A DNA stretch of 64,000 nt. It comes from Henckelia pumila (Eukaryota > Streptophyta > Magnoliopsida > Lamiales > Gesneriaceae). Under the pieces are notes generated by a model. It had not been told where the DNA came from and ran no database searches. It saw nothing but the letters and a program-made list of their open reading frames with translations. Positions 46,601 through 57,339 of the stretch are shown one piece after another (within the stretch, counting starts at the first letter, position 1; every line of letters begins with the position of its first letter). Location: contig NW_027331831.1 of NCBI RefSeq assembly GCF_033568475.1, positions 2,418,001 through 2,482,000 of the forward strand. Reading direction: 5' to 3'. A program made the translations under genes and the position numbers.

Positions 46601-49600
46601 GGACAGCATTCAAACCCACTACATTCCAGTTTTCCATCTGATTTGGTTCTGCTATATTTTCTGCGGTATCGCATGCTAGATAAACAAGAACTGTTAGTTT
46701 AATGTATGATTTGACGTAATAGAAGCTACTTCACGTGTCTAAAATCGTGCTCAACCATTCATTGATGTCATTTCTCTTGCTTGTTTTTGTTACGATTTAT
46801 TATACACTTTCACAGCAAAAGGACAAGTGGGTTCGACATGGCACCTCCTGGCACATTGCTTCCAAATGTTGCTGATGTCTCCCCTGCAGTAACAGGTACA
46901 CATAAGCTACTGTTTTACAATTTCGTTACCGTGATAACAGTTATTTTCAATTGATATAGTGTGGAAAGTTCGTACAAAATGCATGGTTTCATTTTGGTAA
47001 GCCTACTTGGTCCTTCAATTCCAACATCACAATTTTGGGAATTGTCCCTTTATTCGCTGTTCTTATTTTCCCCTTTAATTATTTTCTCAGCGATTGAATC
47101 TGAGTGTTTTTTTGGTTTCTTGTTGTGTTTGGTGTTTGTTTGTTGTTTTGTATGGACTATGTTATGTTCTAAGAAGGCAATGTTGGGCTACTAGCCCCAC
47201 TCTGCTGACAATGGGCATGAGCCGACTACTGTAGCTTTTATGTACAAGGAAGAAAAAATACAGGTCGTTCATCTTCTATCAGGATTTTAATTTTTGATAG
47301 TCATTAGAAAAATCTTTTGTTCCGGTTATAGCTTATATTAGTTGTGTTACTGATCTGCCAAATGTGTGATTAATAGTTGATTCTAAGATATTATAAAATG
47401 GATAGTTCTTGCTTGTATCATATAAGAATAAAAGAGGATGCTGTGCTAATGTGTGAAAGTAACTTGGCTTATCCTTCACAGCTCAAATTCCTGGGACCGG
47501 TCCGGCCATTCCTGGAATGTTTCCCAACATGTTACCTTTGATGTCTGGACAGGTTCTTGAACCCTTTCTCAATTTCCTTCTTTGCTACTTCTCTTCAAAA
47601 GATTAATATTCTTGATTTCATGGCAGTTTGGAGCACTCCCTGTGATGCCCATTCAGGCAATGACTCAGCAGGTTGATTAGTCTATTCATTTGTTTTGATT
47701 CTTGTCTTTTTTTATTTTTTTTAAGATATTTCCTAAATGATATGTTCTCAGGCTACCAGACATGCTCGGCGTGTCTATGTCGGTGGGCTGCCCCCTTCTG
47801 CCAATGAACAGGTATTATGGTTCCCCCTCCGTAACATGATGACATCAACTCTTATCTTCAAATTTTTATTTATTTTTAATCACTTTTGTTTGTTTTGTAA
47901 AATTTCTATTAAAATTTTATCAAAATGCAATCATTTTAGTTTATCAATTTTTGCTGCGCTTTTTTAAGCACCTTTCATCTCCTTCTCATGTTCATCTGCA
48001 TATTTTTCCTTATTATGTTTCTACAATGGCAGACTGTAGGAACCTTCTTCAATCATGTTATGTCAGCTACTGGAGGAAATGCTGCTGGTCCAGGTTAACC
48101 AACACACTATGATACTCAATTATGCTGAGAGGAATGATAATGAAGGCATTCTCATCATCCATTCTGATTTCAGGAGATGCTGTTGTGAATGTTTACATCA
48201 ACTATGAAAAGAAATTTGCTTTTGTGGAGATGAGATCTGTCGAAGAGGCTAGTAACGCGATGGCTTTGGATGGCATCATTTTTGAGGTGATGGACATGCT
48301 CTAAACCTTTTAAGATGTTATGGCTGTGAAATTACTGGGATTTCGATGTCAATGACCATATAAATATACCTGTTAGCAGTTCCGCATCCGTATCCTTTTT
48401 TATGATGTGTTATACTTTGCTTGCATTATTTGCATCAGCAGCCTAAAAGTAGTCCTTTTTTTTGTGTTCTTGTTATAAGGGAGCACCACTTAAAGTGAGG
48501 AGATCTAGTGATTATAACCCCTCGATGGCTGCCACTCTTGGCCCAAGTCAACCTAATCCCAATCTGAATCTTGCGGCTGTTGGGTTGATACCAGGATCAG
48601 CTGGTGGGCTTGAGGGTCCTGACCGTGTATTTGTTGGTGGTTTACCATATTATTTCACAGAATCACAGATCAGGGAGCTGCTGGAGTCCTTTGGACCACT
48701 CCGGGGTTTTGATCTTGTGAAAGATAGAGAAACAGGGAACTCTAAAGGATATGCTTTTTGTGTTTATCATGATTTGTCAGTGACAGATATCGCCTGTGCT
48801 GCTCTGAACGGGATAAAAATGGGTGACAAAACGCTTACTGTTAGGCGTGCTAACCAGGGTACGACTCAACTGAAACCTGAGCAAGAAAGTGTGTTGTTGC
48901 ATGCCCAACAACAAATAGCATTGCAGGTAAAGAAATTTCATCATATACCCATTGTTTAGCATCAATATTTGACACAATCGTTTTGGAATTTCATTCGTTT
49001 AAAGGATTGAATTGATATTAAATGACAAGCCTAAGTTGTTCCTATTATATTGTTGATTTGATTATTATTCTATTTGCTAAAACCTCGATCCTAGGTTAAC
49101 CTTGTGGTTGTTATTAATTTCCATCTTCTCTGCAGAGACTCATGTTACAACCTACTCTAGTACCATCCAAGGTTGTGTGCCTAACAGAAGCGGTTAATGC
49201 AGATGAGCTCAAGAATGATGATGACTATGAAGATATACTGTATGACATGAGAAATGAATGTGCAAAATTTGGTAATTACTTCGAATTTCTATTAGTTACA
49301 GTTTTTGTCGAACCATCGATCTACCTGCCAGAAGCTCATATATGCAGAAATATCTTATACCTTATAATAAAATATCATCCTCATATACCGAAAACCTTTC
49401 AATGGCAATACTGGTATCTCAGCTTTTTTTTTTTTTTTTTTTTTTTTTGGAAAAGTTCTCTCAGCTTTTGACATCACTTGTTCAGGAACTTTGGTTAATG
49501 TTGTCATCCCTCGTCCTCTCCCCAATATGGAGCCATCAGGTGTGGGAAAGGTTAGTAGGTTACTATGTTTGTTCGTGGGTAAATATTTCTTTCAACATTG

Positions 49601-50000
49601 ATGTGTATTTATTTTTCACATGTGAGCACTGAGCATGGGTGGATCCTATTCCTGGGTAGATTTAAGGGTTTATTCAACCTCACGTAAAATATATGCAAAT
49701 TTTAGATGTAATTTGTTGAAAGTTGCAAATTTCCGCTGCCATTTCAATTGTTATTAAAATGTAAATCTTCCATCAGCTCCTAAATTTTTCTGACCCTCAA
49801 CGTTATAGTTACATTATTACCTGGTTATTGTCCTCTGTCATGGCTAATTTTCTGCTGCGTAGGTGTTCTTGGAGTATGCAGACACTGAAGGTGCTTCAAG
49901 AGCTCGACAGGGGCTGAATGGGAGAAAATTTGATACAAATTCCGTCGTTGCGATGTTCTACCCTGAGGATAAGTTTTCCCAGGGAGATTACAATGGATAG
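43618..50000 (+). CDS. U2AF65: Splicing factor U2AF large subunit (U2AF65)
   Basis: Binds the polypyrimidine tract at 3' splice sites in early spliceosome assembly. Coding exons: 43618-43719, 45223-45494, 45779-45907, 46816-46895, 47482-47552, 47627-47671, 47752-47811, 48033-48093, 48174-48286, 48480-48926, 49136-49271, 49486-49550 and 49863-50000. All borders are GT/AG and phases close to 572 residues (Arabidopsis U2AF65A about 573). An RE/RD/RS-rich arm fills residues about 45-165, then KRTSGFDMAPP (U2AF35-contact neighbourhood), RRM1 from about 238 (RRVYVGGLPP), RRM2 about 359-437 (DRVFVGGLPYYFTESQI, KGYAFCVY) and the C-terminal UHM ending VVAMFYPEDKFSQGDYNG. The first Met directly follows an acceptor and gives the plant N-terminus. 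Intron 1 (43720-45222) is long and empty of recognisable genes. Confidence 0.96.
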
Positions 50001-50399
50001 ACACCAGTTCTTGGTTCCGCATCATCGTACTTTAATCAGAATCTTGGAGATATAAACATGTCCGGATGTTGATGATTCATGTTTGACGTTTCATTTAGTT
50101 TTATGTTCCATTTAAGGGGCTCACTGTCTCTTTTTTTTTTTTTTCCTCTCCTTTTGTTTTTGTTGTACTAGGTCTTGCCAATCTTTTTGGTTGTAGTGTG
50201 AAATTAATGTAAGATGAGACATGCCGAGATTAAAAATCATTAATTCGTAATTTGGTTGTTTTTCCATAATCTTAGGCGCCTGAAGTTTAAAAAAAAATAT
50301 GACAAAGAGGTCGAGTTTGATTTTTGTGCAAGTCTCTATTATACCAGGCACAACACACTTCAAAACAATATTATAAAATATTTATGTATTATTATTGTC
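50001..50399. other. 3' region of U2AF65
   Basis: Untranslated tail and downstream flank. A T-rich stretch at about 50130-50170 and AAATTAATGTAAGATG near 50200 may belong to the polyadenylation region. No gene. Confidence 0.45.
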
Positions 50400-50720
50400 A
50401 AAATTAGCCGGCGGGATGGGTCGGTCTACGATCCGTCACAACCCAATATTAGACGATGTGGGACGGATCGATCCACGTTTAAGGCGGATTGGGAAAAGTT
50501 CAACTCAACCCATCTATTTTAAGTGGCGGGATGAGCCAATTCGGCGGGTTTACGTGTAAATTAGTGGATTTTGGCGGGTCAATTCCTTAACTCACCACAA
50601 CAAACGTTTAGACGGGATTGTGCGAGTCGAACCATTTTTTAGACAAATTGAAAAATTATCAGCATAACTCACTTATTTTATATGATGGGGTGAGCCAATC
50701 CCTATTTTGAAGCTCTAATT
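50400..50720. repeat. GC-rich dispersed repeat with GGCGGG/GGGTCGG units (decayed transposon?)
   Basis: Contains GGCGGGATGGGTCGGTC, GTGGCGGGATGAGCCAATTC and TTTTGGCGGGTCAATTCC, a vocabulary seen in non-autonomous hAT-type repeats of plants. No clean termini or target repeat found, so class is uncertain. Confidence 0.35.
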
Positions 50721-50819
50721 ATCATGAGATACCTAATGGAAAATAGGCCAACAGAGAAATATACCAAAATCAGAATGCATTAACATTAAAGTAGACCGTT
50801 AAAAAATGATGGGCGCCAA

Positions 50820-52475
50820 ATGATCGAATCCCAACTGCTGAATCTCAAGAACCTTCTTGCACGCTTATTACACTGCAGCAAGACTTTCAAGGAAATTAGA
50901 CAAATTCATTCGCAGATCGTTACATCGCCCGCTTTATCTCCTATCGACCGATCTTTCCTGGTCTCTCGCCTCCTCTTCTTCCTCTGCACCGTCTCCAATG
51001 CACCGCATTCTCTCCACTATGCTAAGAAAATCTTCAATCTCGTGCCAAAACCGAGTCTTTTTATGTACAATGCGATGATCAGAGCGAATTCGGTGAAACT
51101 AAAGGACCCCTTATGGTGGGAATGCTTGATTCTGTATAAATCGGTCCTGCACGGTGGTTTATTGCCTGATTGTATCACGTTCCCTTTTGTGCTGAAGGAA
51201 TGTGCGAATAGGGTTGATGCAACGATTGGTCGAACCATTCACGCGCACATCGTGAAGTTTGGGTGTGACTGTGATGTTTATGTGCAAAACTCTTTGATAA
51301 ATCTGTATACTGAATGTGGGGTTTTAGAGGATGCAGGAAGGGTGTTTGATGAAATGTCCAATAGGGACGTGGTTTCATGGAACTCGATTATTGTTGGGTT
51401 TTGTAGAGGCGGCGAACTTGACAAAGCGTTGGTTTTGTTTAGACAGATGAAGGATAGGAAAAACATAATTACTTGGAATTCTATGATCACTGGTTTGGTT
51501 CAAGGAGGAAGAGCAAAGGAGGCGTTGGAAATTTTTCACCAAATGCAAATTCTGGATGACGACAAAGATTTGGTTTTGCCTGATAAGATAACAGTGGCAA
51601 GTTTACTTTCGGCCTGTGCTTCTCTTGGTGCCATAGATCATGGGAGGTGGCTTCATAGTTATTTGGAAAGATGTGGTATTGAATGTGACATGGTAATTGA
51701 GACAGCTTTGGTGGACATGTATGGCAAATGTGGATGCATTGAAAGAGCCTTTGATGTTTTCAAGGCAATGCCGAAGAGGGACGTTTTGGCGTGGACGGCC
51801 ATGATATCTACATTAGCACTTCATGGGTATGGGAATGAGTCTTTCGCAATTTTCGAGGAAATGGTATCAATTGGAGTTCGACCTAATGCTGTAACATTTG
51901 TTGCATTGTTAACTGCATGTGCTCACTCCGGGCTCGTAGAGAAAGGTCGCCTGTGTTTTGATGTGATGAGGGAAGATTATTGTATTGAGCCGGAGGTCCA
52001 ACACTACGCTTGCATGGTTGGTCTTTTTAGCCGAGCCGGGCTGTTTTCTGAGGCGGAAGAGATTATTAGAAGCATGCCAATGAAGCCAGATGTTTTTGTT
52101 TGGGGTGCACTTCTGGGAGGATGCCAACTGCATGGAAATGTGAAGTTGGGAGAAGGAGTTTCTCGATACTTGATTGAGTTGGAACCTGGAAACCATGCCT
52201 TCTATGAGAATTTGTGTGATGTGTATTCCAAGGCTGGTAGATTTGATGATTTGAAGAGAATAAGGAGTTTGATGAAAGAACAAGAGGTACGGAAGACGGT
52301 TCCTGGCTGCAGCATGATTGAAGTCGATGGCGTTGTCTATGAATTCTCTGTCAAAGGATCACCGGGGATACTAATAGAGGTCCTAAAGAGTTTACTGATG
52401 GTATTAAGCAATGAGATGAAGTTCGAAATGCATTCTAGCAAAGCATTGTGGTGGGATCCGAGATCGTATGCGTAA
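50820..52475 (+). CDS. Pentatricopeptide repeat protein, PLS class with E/E+ tail
   Basis: 551 residues in one exon, as usual for plant PPR genes. The N-terminus has the CSKTFKEIRQIHSQIV helix of the H(elper) type found in this subfamily. Typical repeats follow: PSLFMYNAMIRA, DVYVQNSLINLYTECG, DVVSWNSIIVGFC, NIITWNSMITGLVQ, MVIETALVDMYGKCG, DVLAWTAMISTLALHG, RPNAVTFVALLTACAHSG and QHYACMVGLFSRAG. The E region follows (DVFVWGALLGGCQLHGN...YENLCDVYSKAGRF, VPGCSMIEVDGVVYEF). There is no DYW deaminase domain. Proteins of this class act in mitochondria or chloroplasts, mostly as RNA-editing specificity factors. I see no decisive targeting peptide. The repeat code cannot be turned into a target site by eye. 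Confidence 0.93.
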   Translation: MIESQLLNLKNLLARLLHCSKTFKEIRQIHSQIVTSPALSPIDRSFLVSRLLFFLCTVSNAPHSLHYAKKIFNLVPKPSLFMYNAMIRANSVKLKDPLWWECLILYKSVLHGGLLPDCITFPFVLKECANRVDATIGRTIHAHIVKFGCDCDVYVQNSLINLYTECGVLEDAGRVFDEMSNRDVVSWNSIIVGFCRGGELDKALVLFRQMKDRKNIITWNSMITGLVQGGRAKEALEIFHQMQILDDDKDLVLPDKITVASLLSACASLGAIDHGRWLHSYLERCGIECDMVIETALVDMYGKCGCIERAFDVFKAMPKRDVLAWTAMISTLALHGYGNESFAIFEEMVSIGVRPNAVTFVALLTACAHSGLVEKGRLCFDVMREDYCIEPEVQHYACMVGLFSRAGLFSEAEEIIRSMPMKPDVFVWGALLGGCQLHGNVKLGEGVSRYLIELEPGNHAFYENLCDVYSKAGRFDDLKRIRSLMKEQEVRKTVPGCSMIEVDGVVYEFSVKGSPGILIEVLKSLLMVLSNEMKFEMHSSKALWWDPRSYA

Positions 52476-54304
52476 GCGATTTTTTATCTAACTTTGCATA
52501 TGAAACATGACATTATTTATATTTGAGAAGGGACGATAGTGCAGATCAAGATTTCTTGGAGTGCATACATGCTGTGCTGTTGTCATCACTTTCCCCATCT
52601 TAAAAGGGTAAGTTCAATGGATGAGACCTATTATTTTTAGCAACATTATTTAATCATTCATCTGATAGGGGAAATAGGCCGCTTGGTGGAATAAATCCTA
52701 GTTAGCATACAGACTTTAGGTAACAAATAAAAAGCTAGTGGATTTACCTTTTTCTTTTTTGAGGGAAAGTAGTACATTTACTTTTAAAGGCACAAACTAT
52801 TAATTATTCAATTATTCAAGCAACTTTTGCATGTAACTTAATGGTGTATGAGTAACATTGAGCTTATCACTGCTACTATTGCTAGCATTATTGGCCATTA
52901 AATTATACCAAAGGAAAAAAATTGACCTAGATGTTGAATATATAATCTGTACCGACAAATTATGGGCCACATGTTATACTTGCACCAATATTAATTCAAA
53001 AACAAGCTTTAATTATTATGAGAAACAATTTATGATGAGCTCGAAAATTTTGAAAAGAAATATCATTGAACTTCACTTACTAAAATCGAAGAACACTAAA
53101 AAGGAAAAAAAATAAATCTCAGATAATAATTGATGTATTGGTAGTAGACGAGCTGAAAAAAATATTATGCACACCACTAAGTGAAATGATGATTTATTGA
53201 GGAATAATGATTCTTCACCATTTGCGTGCATTTATTAAAACCATTTCAGTAGCAACAAATATTATGGCACATCATCCAAGTATCTTACCTTTGAAGTAAA
53301 TAAATGTTTATTTTCACATATTGAGTTGATCGAAAAAAACAAGAACCCACCACATACCGATAAATTTTTAAAATTTAAGAATTTATAATTTATTTTTAAT
53401 AAATTTAACCAAATATCCTCTTAATCTTGAAGTATCATGAACTACTTCAGCTCCATACCCATGTCGAAAACCACAAAACCCTATGATTTTTTTCCCCCTG
53501 TTTTCGTATCAAGAATCTTGTGAAATATTTAAAGGGACCACATATATTTATTTCTTTTATTTACATAAAAAAAACACTCCAACCAATAAAAGTTCATGCA
53601 TTTAAAGAAATGAGACCACTTCTTGATTAAACTCACCTCTCATATCCACCGTCACATTTGACCAACATCATCATTTAATTTGCATATTAATCGAATATCT
53701 TTGTCAACACACACATTTTTTTTTAAAATTATAATAACAACGTCACTAAACATACTTCAACCGAATATTTGTCTCCATAAATTTCTTCATTCTCGTGATT
53801 GATTTCATTTCAAGCCACTTTCGTACATTTTTCGTCTGTTGGGCTCGCCGCGCGCTTGAATTATTGCAGCCTTGATTTGGAACCCACCGACGCCAATAAT
53901 TTTGCGACAAAACAGAAACCAACTTTGGCCTAATGGGTTCCATTGTCCTTATCATATTTTTGTCCTAAAAAAAAAAATTGTTTTCTTTTCAAATTTCATA
54001 GACGGCGAATATCACATGATCCCGTTTGTTGAAATCGCATTTGCTTTATGAGTTACTGCCAATTAAACTGAGGTCACCCAGTCCCAGTTTATGAGTCAAA
54101 AAATAAATAAAAAGTTGAATTCACATTTCAATGTTTTCACCCAACTCCATACAAGCAGCATTCATGAGGCAACCACCACCTTTATTATCTGCGCCAAAGG
54201 ACACTGCAAATGGCCCCCTCCTTTTCTGATATTTTCCAACACTTCTTCCATTTTACATTTCTTCTTCTTCTTCATCCATTTCTCACTTTCTTGCCAAGAA
54301 AAAA
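52476..54304. other. Intergenic region between the PPR gene and the subtilase
   Basis: About 1.8 kb, AT-rich, no supported gene. An open stretch at 52858-53115 is AT-biased and without recognisable motifs. From about 54170 the sequence turns C/T-rich, as in a leader. Confidence 0.55.
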
Positions 54305-56632
54305 ATGGCAGAAAAGCCAGTAAAATGGAGGCCCTTTCTTCTTCTTCTACTTCTATGGAGCTGTCTAGCTACCATTCTTGTTACTTGTACCGACACCACC
54401 CAAACAACAAGGAAAACATACATAGTTTACATGGACAAATGGGCCAAACCCGATAAATTTACTGACCACAGCCAGTGGTATTCGTCATTGATCGATTCAG
54501 TAGCATCTGAAGCAGGGGATGGAAGGGTCATTTACAATTACCAGACTGCATTTCATGGTGTCGCTGCTCAGCTTAGTGAAGAAGAAGTAAAGAAACTCCA
54601 AGAACAAGATGGAGTTATGGCTGTGTTCCCTGAAACTGTGTATCAGCTACACACCACCAGGAGTCCAGTGTTCCTCGGGCTCGAGCATGAAGATAGCACC
54701 AGCATTTGGTCCGATGTGTTATCCGACCACGATGTGGTCGTAGGGGTTTTGGATACCGGGATATGGCCGGAGAGCCAGAGCTTCAACGATTCAGGGATGA
54801 CACAAATCCCTGCGCATTGGAGAGGCGCCTGTGAAACGGGCCGCGGATTTACCAAGAGCAACTGCAATAAAAAGATAGTCGGCGCTAGAGTGTTTTACAA
54901 AGGATATGAGGCTGCTTCGGGCAGAATCAATGATCAAAAGGAGTTCAAATCGGCGAGGGATCAAGATGGGCATGGCACGCACACTGCGGCAACAGTCGCG
55001 GGAGCTCCGGTTCGCGGTGCGAATCTTTTGGGTTACGCTTATGGTACCGCCAGAGGAATGGCACCGGGAGCAAGAATTGCGGCCTACAAAGTTTGCTGGA
55101 GTGGAGGGTGCTTTAGCTCTGACATTCTTTCGGCTGTCGATCAAGCCGTGGCCGATGGTGTCAATGTTCTGTCGATCTCTTTAGGTGGCGGCGTTTCGTC
55201 TTATTATCGCGATAGCTTATCGATTGCAGCATTCGGGGCGATGGAGAGAGGTGTCTTTGTCTCTTGTTCTGCTGGAAATGGTGGCCCTGATCCGATTAGC
55301 CTCACCAATGTGTCGCCATGGGTTACAACAGTTGGAGCCAGCACAATGGATAGAGATTTCCCGGCCAATGTTAAGCTCGGATCCGGTCAATTTTTCACCG
55401 GAGCATCCCTCTACAAAGGACAAAAAAGCCTCTCCCCCGAAAGACAGTATCCTCTGATATACCATGGGAGTAATTCCAGCAATCTTACGCCAAGCTCAAT
55501 GTGCTTGGAAGGGACCCTGAATCCTCACTCCGTGGCAGGCAAAATTGTGATATGCGACCGCGGCATCAGCCCCCGAGTCCAAAAGGGTCAAGTGGTGAAA
55601 GATGCAGGAGGTATAGGCATGATCTTGTCGAACACCGCGGCCAACGGAGAGGAGTTGGTGGCAGATTGTCATCTTCTCCCTGCAGTGGCGGTCGGGGAAA
55701 TGGCGGGAAGGTCGATCAAGCATTATGCTTTAACCAACCGGTATTCCACCGCGACGCTATCGTTTCTTGGTACCAAGTTGGGAATCAGGCCGTCCCCTGT
55801 CGTGGCCGCCTTTTCCTCCAGAGGGCCGAATCTCCTATCCCTGGAGGTGCTGAAACCCGACGTGGTGGCACCAGGAGTGAACATTCTTGCGGCCTGGACC
55901 GGAGATTTGGGACCGTCGAGTCTCCCTTCCGACCCAAGAAGAACAAGATTCAACATCTTATCCGGCACTTCAATGTCCTGCCCGCATGTAAGCGGAGTCG
56001 CCGCATTGCTCAAATCCAGGCATCCCGATTGGAGCCCGGCAGCAATCAAATCCGCACTAATGACCACTGCTTATGTACACGATAACAACTATCGTCCTAT
56101 AAAAGACGCCTCCACGAACGAGCCTTCCACAGCGTTCGACCATGGGGCAGGGCACATACATCCACTGAAAGCCCTGGTTCCCGGCTTGGTTTACGACATC
56201 TCGCCCCAAGAATACTTCGAATTCCTCTGTACACAAGGCTTGACAGCCTCCCAGCTGCTGCTTTTCGCGAAATTCTCCAAAAGAAGTTGCAGGCACTCTG
56301 TTGCCAGCCCAGGGGATTTGAACTACCCGGGGATATCCGCGGTGCTTACTGATAGCGGAAACACTTCTGTTTTGACACTTCACAGGACGGTCACCAATGT
56401 CGGGCCTCCTGTTTCGAGTTACCATGTGGTGGTGTCTCCTTTTAAAGGCGTGTTGGTTCGGGTTGAGCCGGGGACGCTGAATTTTACTAGCAAAGTAAAG
56501 AAATTGTCTTACAAGATCACCTTCACTGCAAAATCTTCACAAGCAGGTCCTGAGTTTGGAGGTCTCGTATGGAAAGATGGCGTGCATAGTGTAAGAAGCC
56601 CGATTGTGATAACATGGATCACACCATTATAA
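54305..56632 (+). CDS. SBT1.3: Subtilisin-like serine protease, SBT1.3 type
   Basis: 775 residues, intronless. A hydrophobic signal peptide (about 10-28) sends it to the secretory pathway. The I9 inhibitor prodomain spans about 38-117 (KTYIVYMDKW...VFPETVYQLHTTRSP). The S8 catalytic triad is Asp150 (VVVGVLDTGIWPES), His223 (DGHGTHTAATVAG) and Ser556 (SGTSMSCPHVSG), with oxyanion Asn325 (SCSAGNGGPDP). A PA domain is inserted between His and Ser (about 380-465), and a fibronectin-III-like domain closes the protein (from about 665, RTVTNVGPPVSSY). Nearly every block matches Arabidopsis SBT1.3 (At5g51750, about 780 residues), including QEYFEFLCTQ and FGGLVWKDG. The protein should be apoplastic. 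All catalytic residues are present. High-GC codons produce long antisense ORFs, which I ignore. Confidence 0.96.
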   Translation: MAEKPVKWRPFLLLLLLWSCLATILVTCTDTTQTTRKTYIVYMDKWAKPDKFTDHSQWYSSLIDSVASEAGDGRVIYNYQTAFHGVAAQLSEEEVKKLQEQDGVMAVFPETVYQLHTTRSPVFLGLEHEDSTSIWSDVLSDHDVVVGVLDTGIWPESQSFNDSGMTQIPAHWRGACETGRGFTKSNCNKKIVGARVFYKGYEAASGRINDQKEFKSARDQDGHGTHTAATVAGAPVRGANLLGYAYGTARGMAPGARIAAYKVCWSGGCFSSDILSAVDQAVADGVNVLSISLGGGVSSYYRDSLSIAAFGAMERGVFVSCSAGNGGPDPISLTNVSPWVTTVGASTMDRDFPANVKLGSGQFFTGASLYKGQKSLSPERQYPLIYHGSNSSNLTPSSMCLEGTLNPHSVAGKIVICDRGISPRVQKGQVVKDAGGIGMILSNTAANGEELVADCHLLPAVAVGEMAGRSIKHYALTNRYSTATLSFLGTKLGIRPSPVVAAFSSRGPNLLSLEVLKPDVVAPGVNILAAWTGDLGPSSLPSDPRRTRFNILSGTSMSCPHVSGVAALLKSRHPDWSPAAIKSALMTTAYVHDNNYRPIKDASTNEPSTAFDHGAGHIHPLKALVPGLVYDISPQEYFEFLCTQGLTASQLLLFAKFSKRSCRHSVASPGDLNYPGISAVLTDSGNTSVLTLHRTVTNVGPPVSSYHVVVSPFKGVLVRVEPGTLNFTSKVKKLSYKITFTAKSSQAGPEFGGLVWKDGVHSVRSPIVITWITPL

Positions 56633-57339
56633 TCATGTGGGAAGTTGAACTAGGTGGTGCTTCAATAAGGAGACTTTTTTCTTTTGCCCTTTGAGATCCC
56701 AAGATGTATCTTTTTTTCTTTTTTTTTTTGTTGCATGAAATGTTTTTTTTACTGAATTCAATGAAAAAACTTACATTGAGAAAAGAAATTCATGCTGACT
56801 TAGCCTACGTTATGCAAAGTGCAAACCCTGTGTCCTTACAAGAGTGAAGGCGCAAGAATTATGTAATAAAACAACAAAATATCAGGGAATTGCAGAAAGT
56901 TTGTGAATCACACAAGTTTATAACAGCAACGATAAAGTGTCTCACGCACGGATCAACTCTACTTATTTTTACAATAAAAATTAATATTTATAGCATAAAA
57001 ATAATATTTTTTTTGTTGAGTGGCCTAATTACAAGATCCGTCTCACGAGTTTCGTGAGACCGTTTTACAAGAGTTTTTGTGAGATAAACTTATTTAAACA
57101 AAAATTTAAGAAGATAAATAATAAAAAAATGTATGGAGTGGAACGAAGATGATAAACATTTCATCTATCAAATTTTAAAATTTCAAACTGGAGAGAGGGT
57201 AATTTTTACCTATTTGTCATTTAACAAGTAATGAATGAGTATTTTTATAAGATAAAAATGTAATTTGATATTAATGTCATATTGATAAATCAAATGGGTT
57301 AATACAGAGTTGTTTTAAGTTATATATATATAATATAGA
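56633..57339. other. 3' flank of SBT1.3 with a dispersed repeat
   Basis: T-rich tail with AATAAGG/ATGAAAAAAC near the stop. Bases about 56935-57090 carry a third copy of the 'gtgagaccgtctcac' family (CTCACGCACGGATCAACTC, CATAAAAATAATATTTTTT, GATCCGTCTCACGAG and TCGTGAGACCGTTTTAC). No gene. Confidence 0.5.

Noticed and set aside
52858-53115. 85-residue ORF with a hydrophobic start between the PPR and subtilase genes
   Set aside because: AT-biased, Lys-rich, no promoter or homology seen.
54643-56425. Long antisense and alternative-frame ORFs over the subtilase gene
   Set aside because: Shadows of a GC-rich single-exon gene; none has a recognisable domain.
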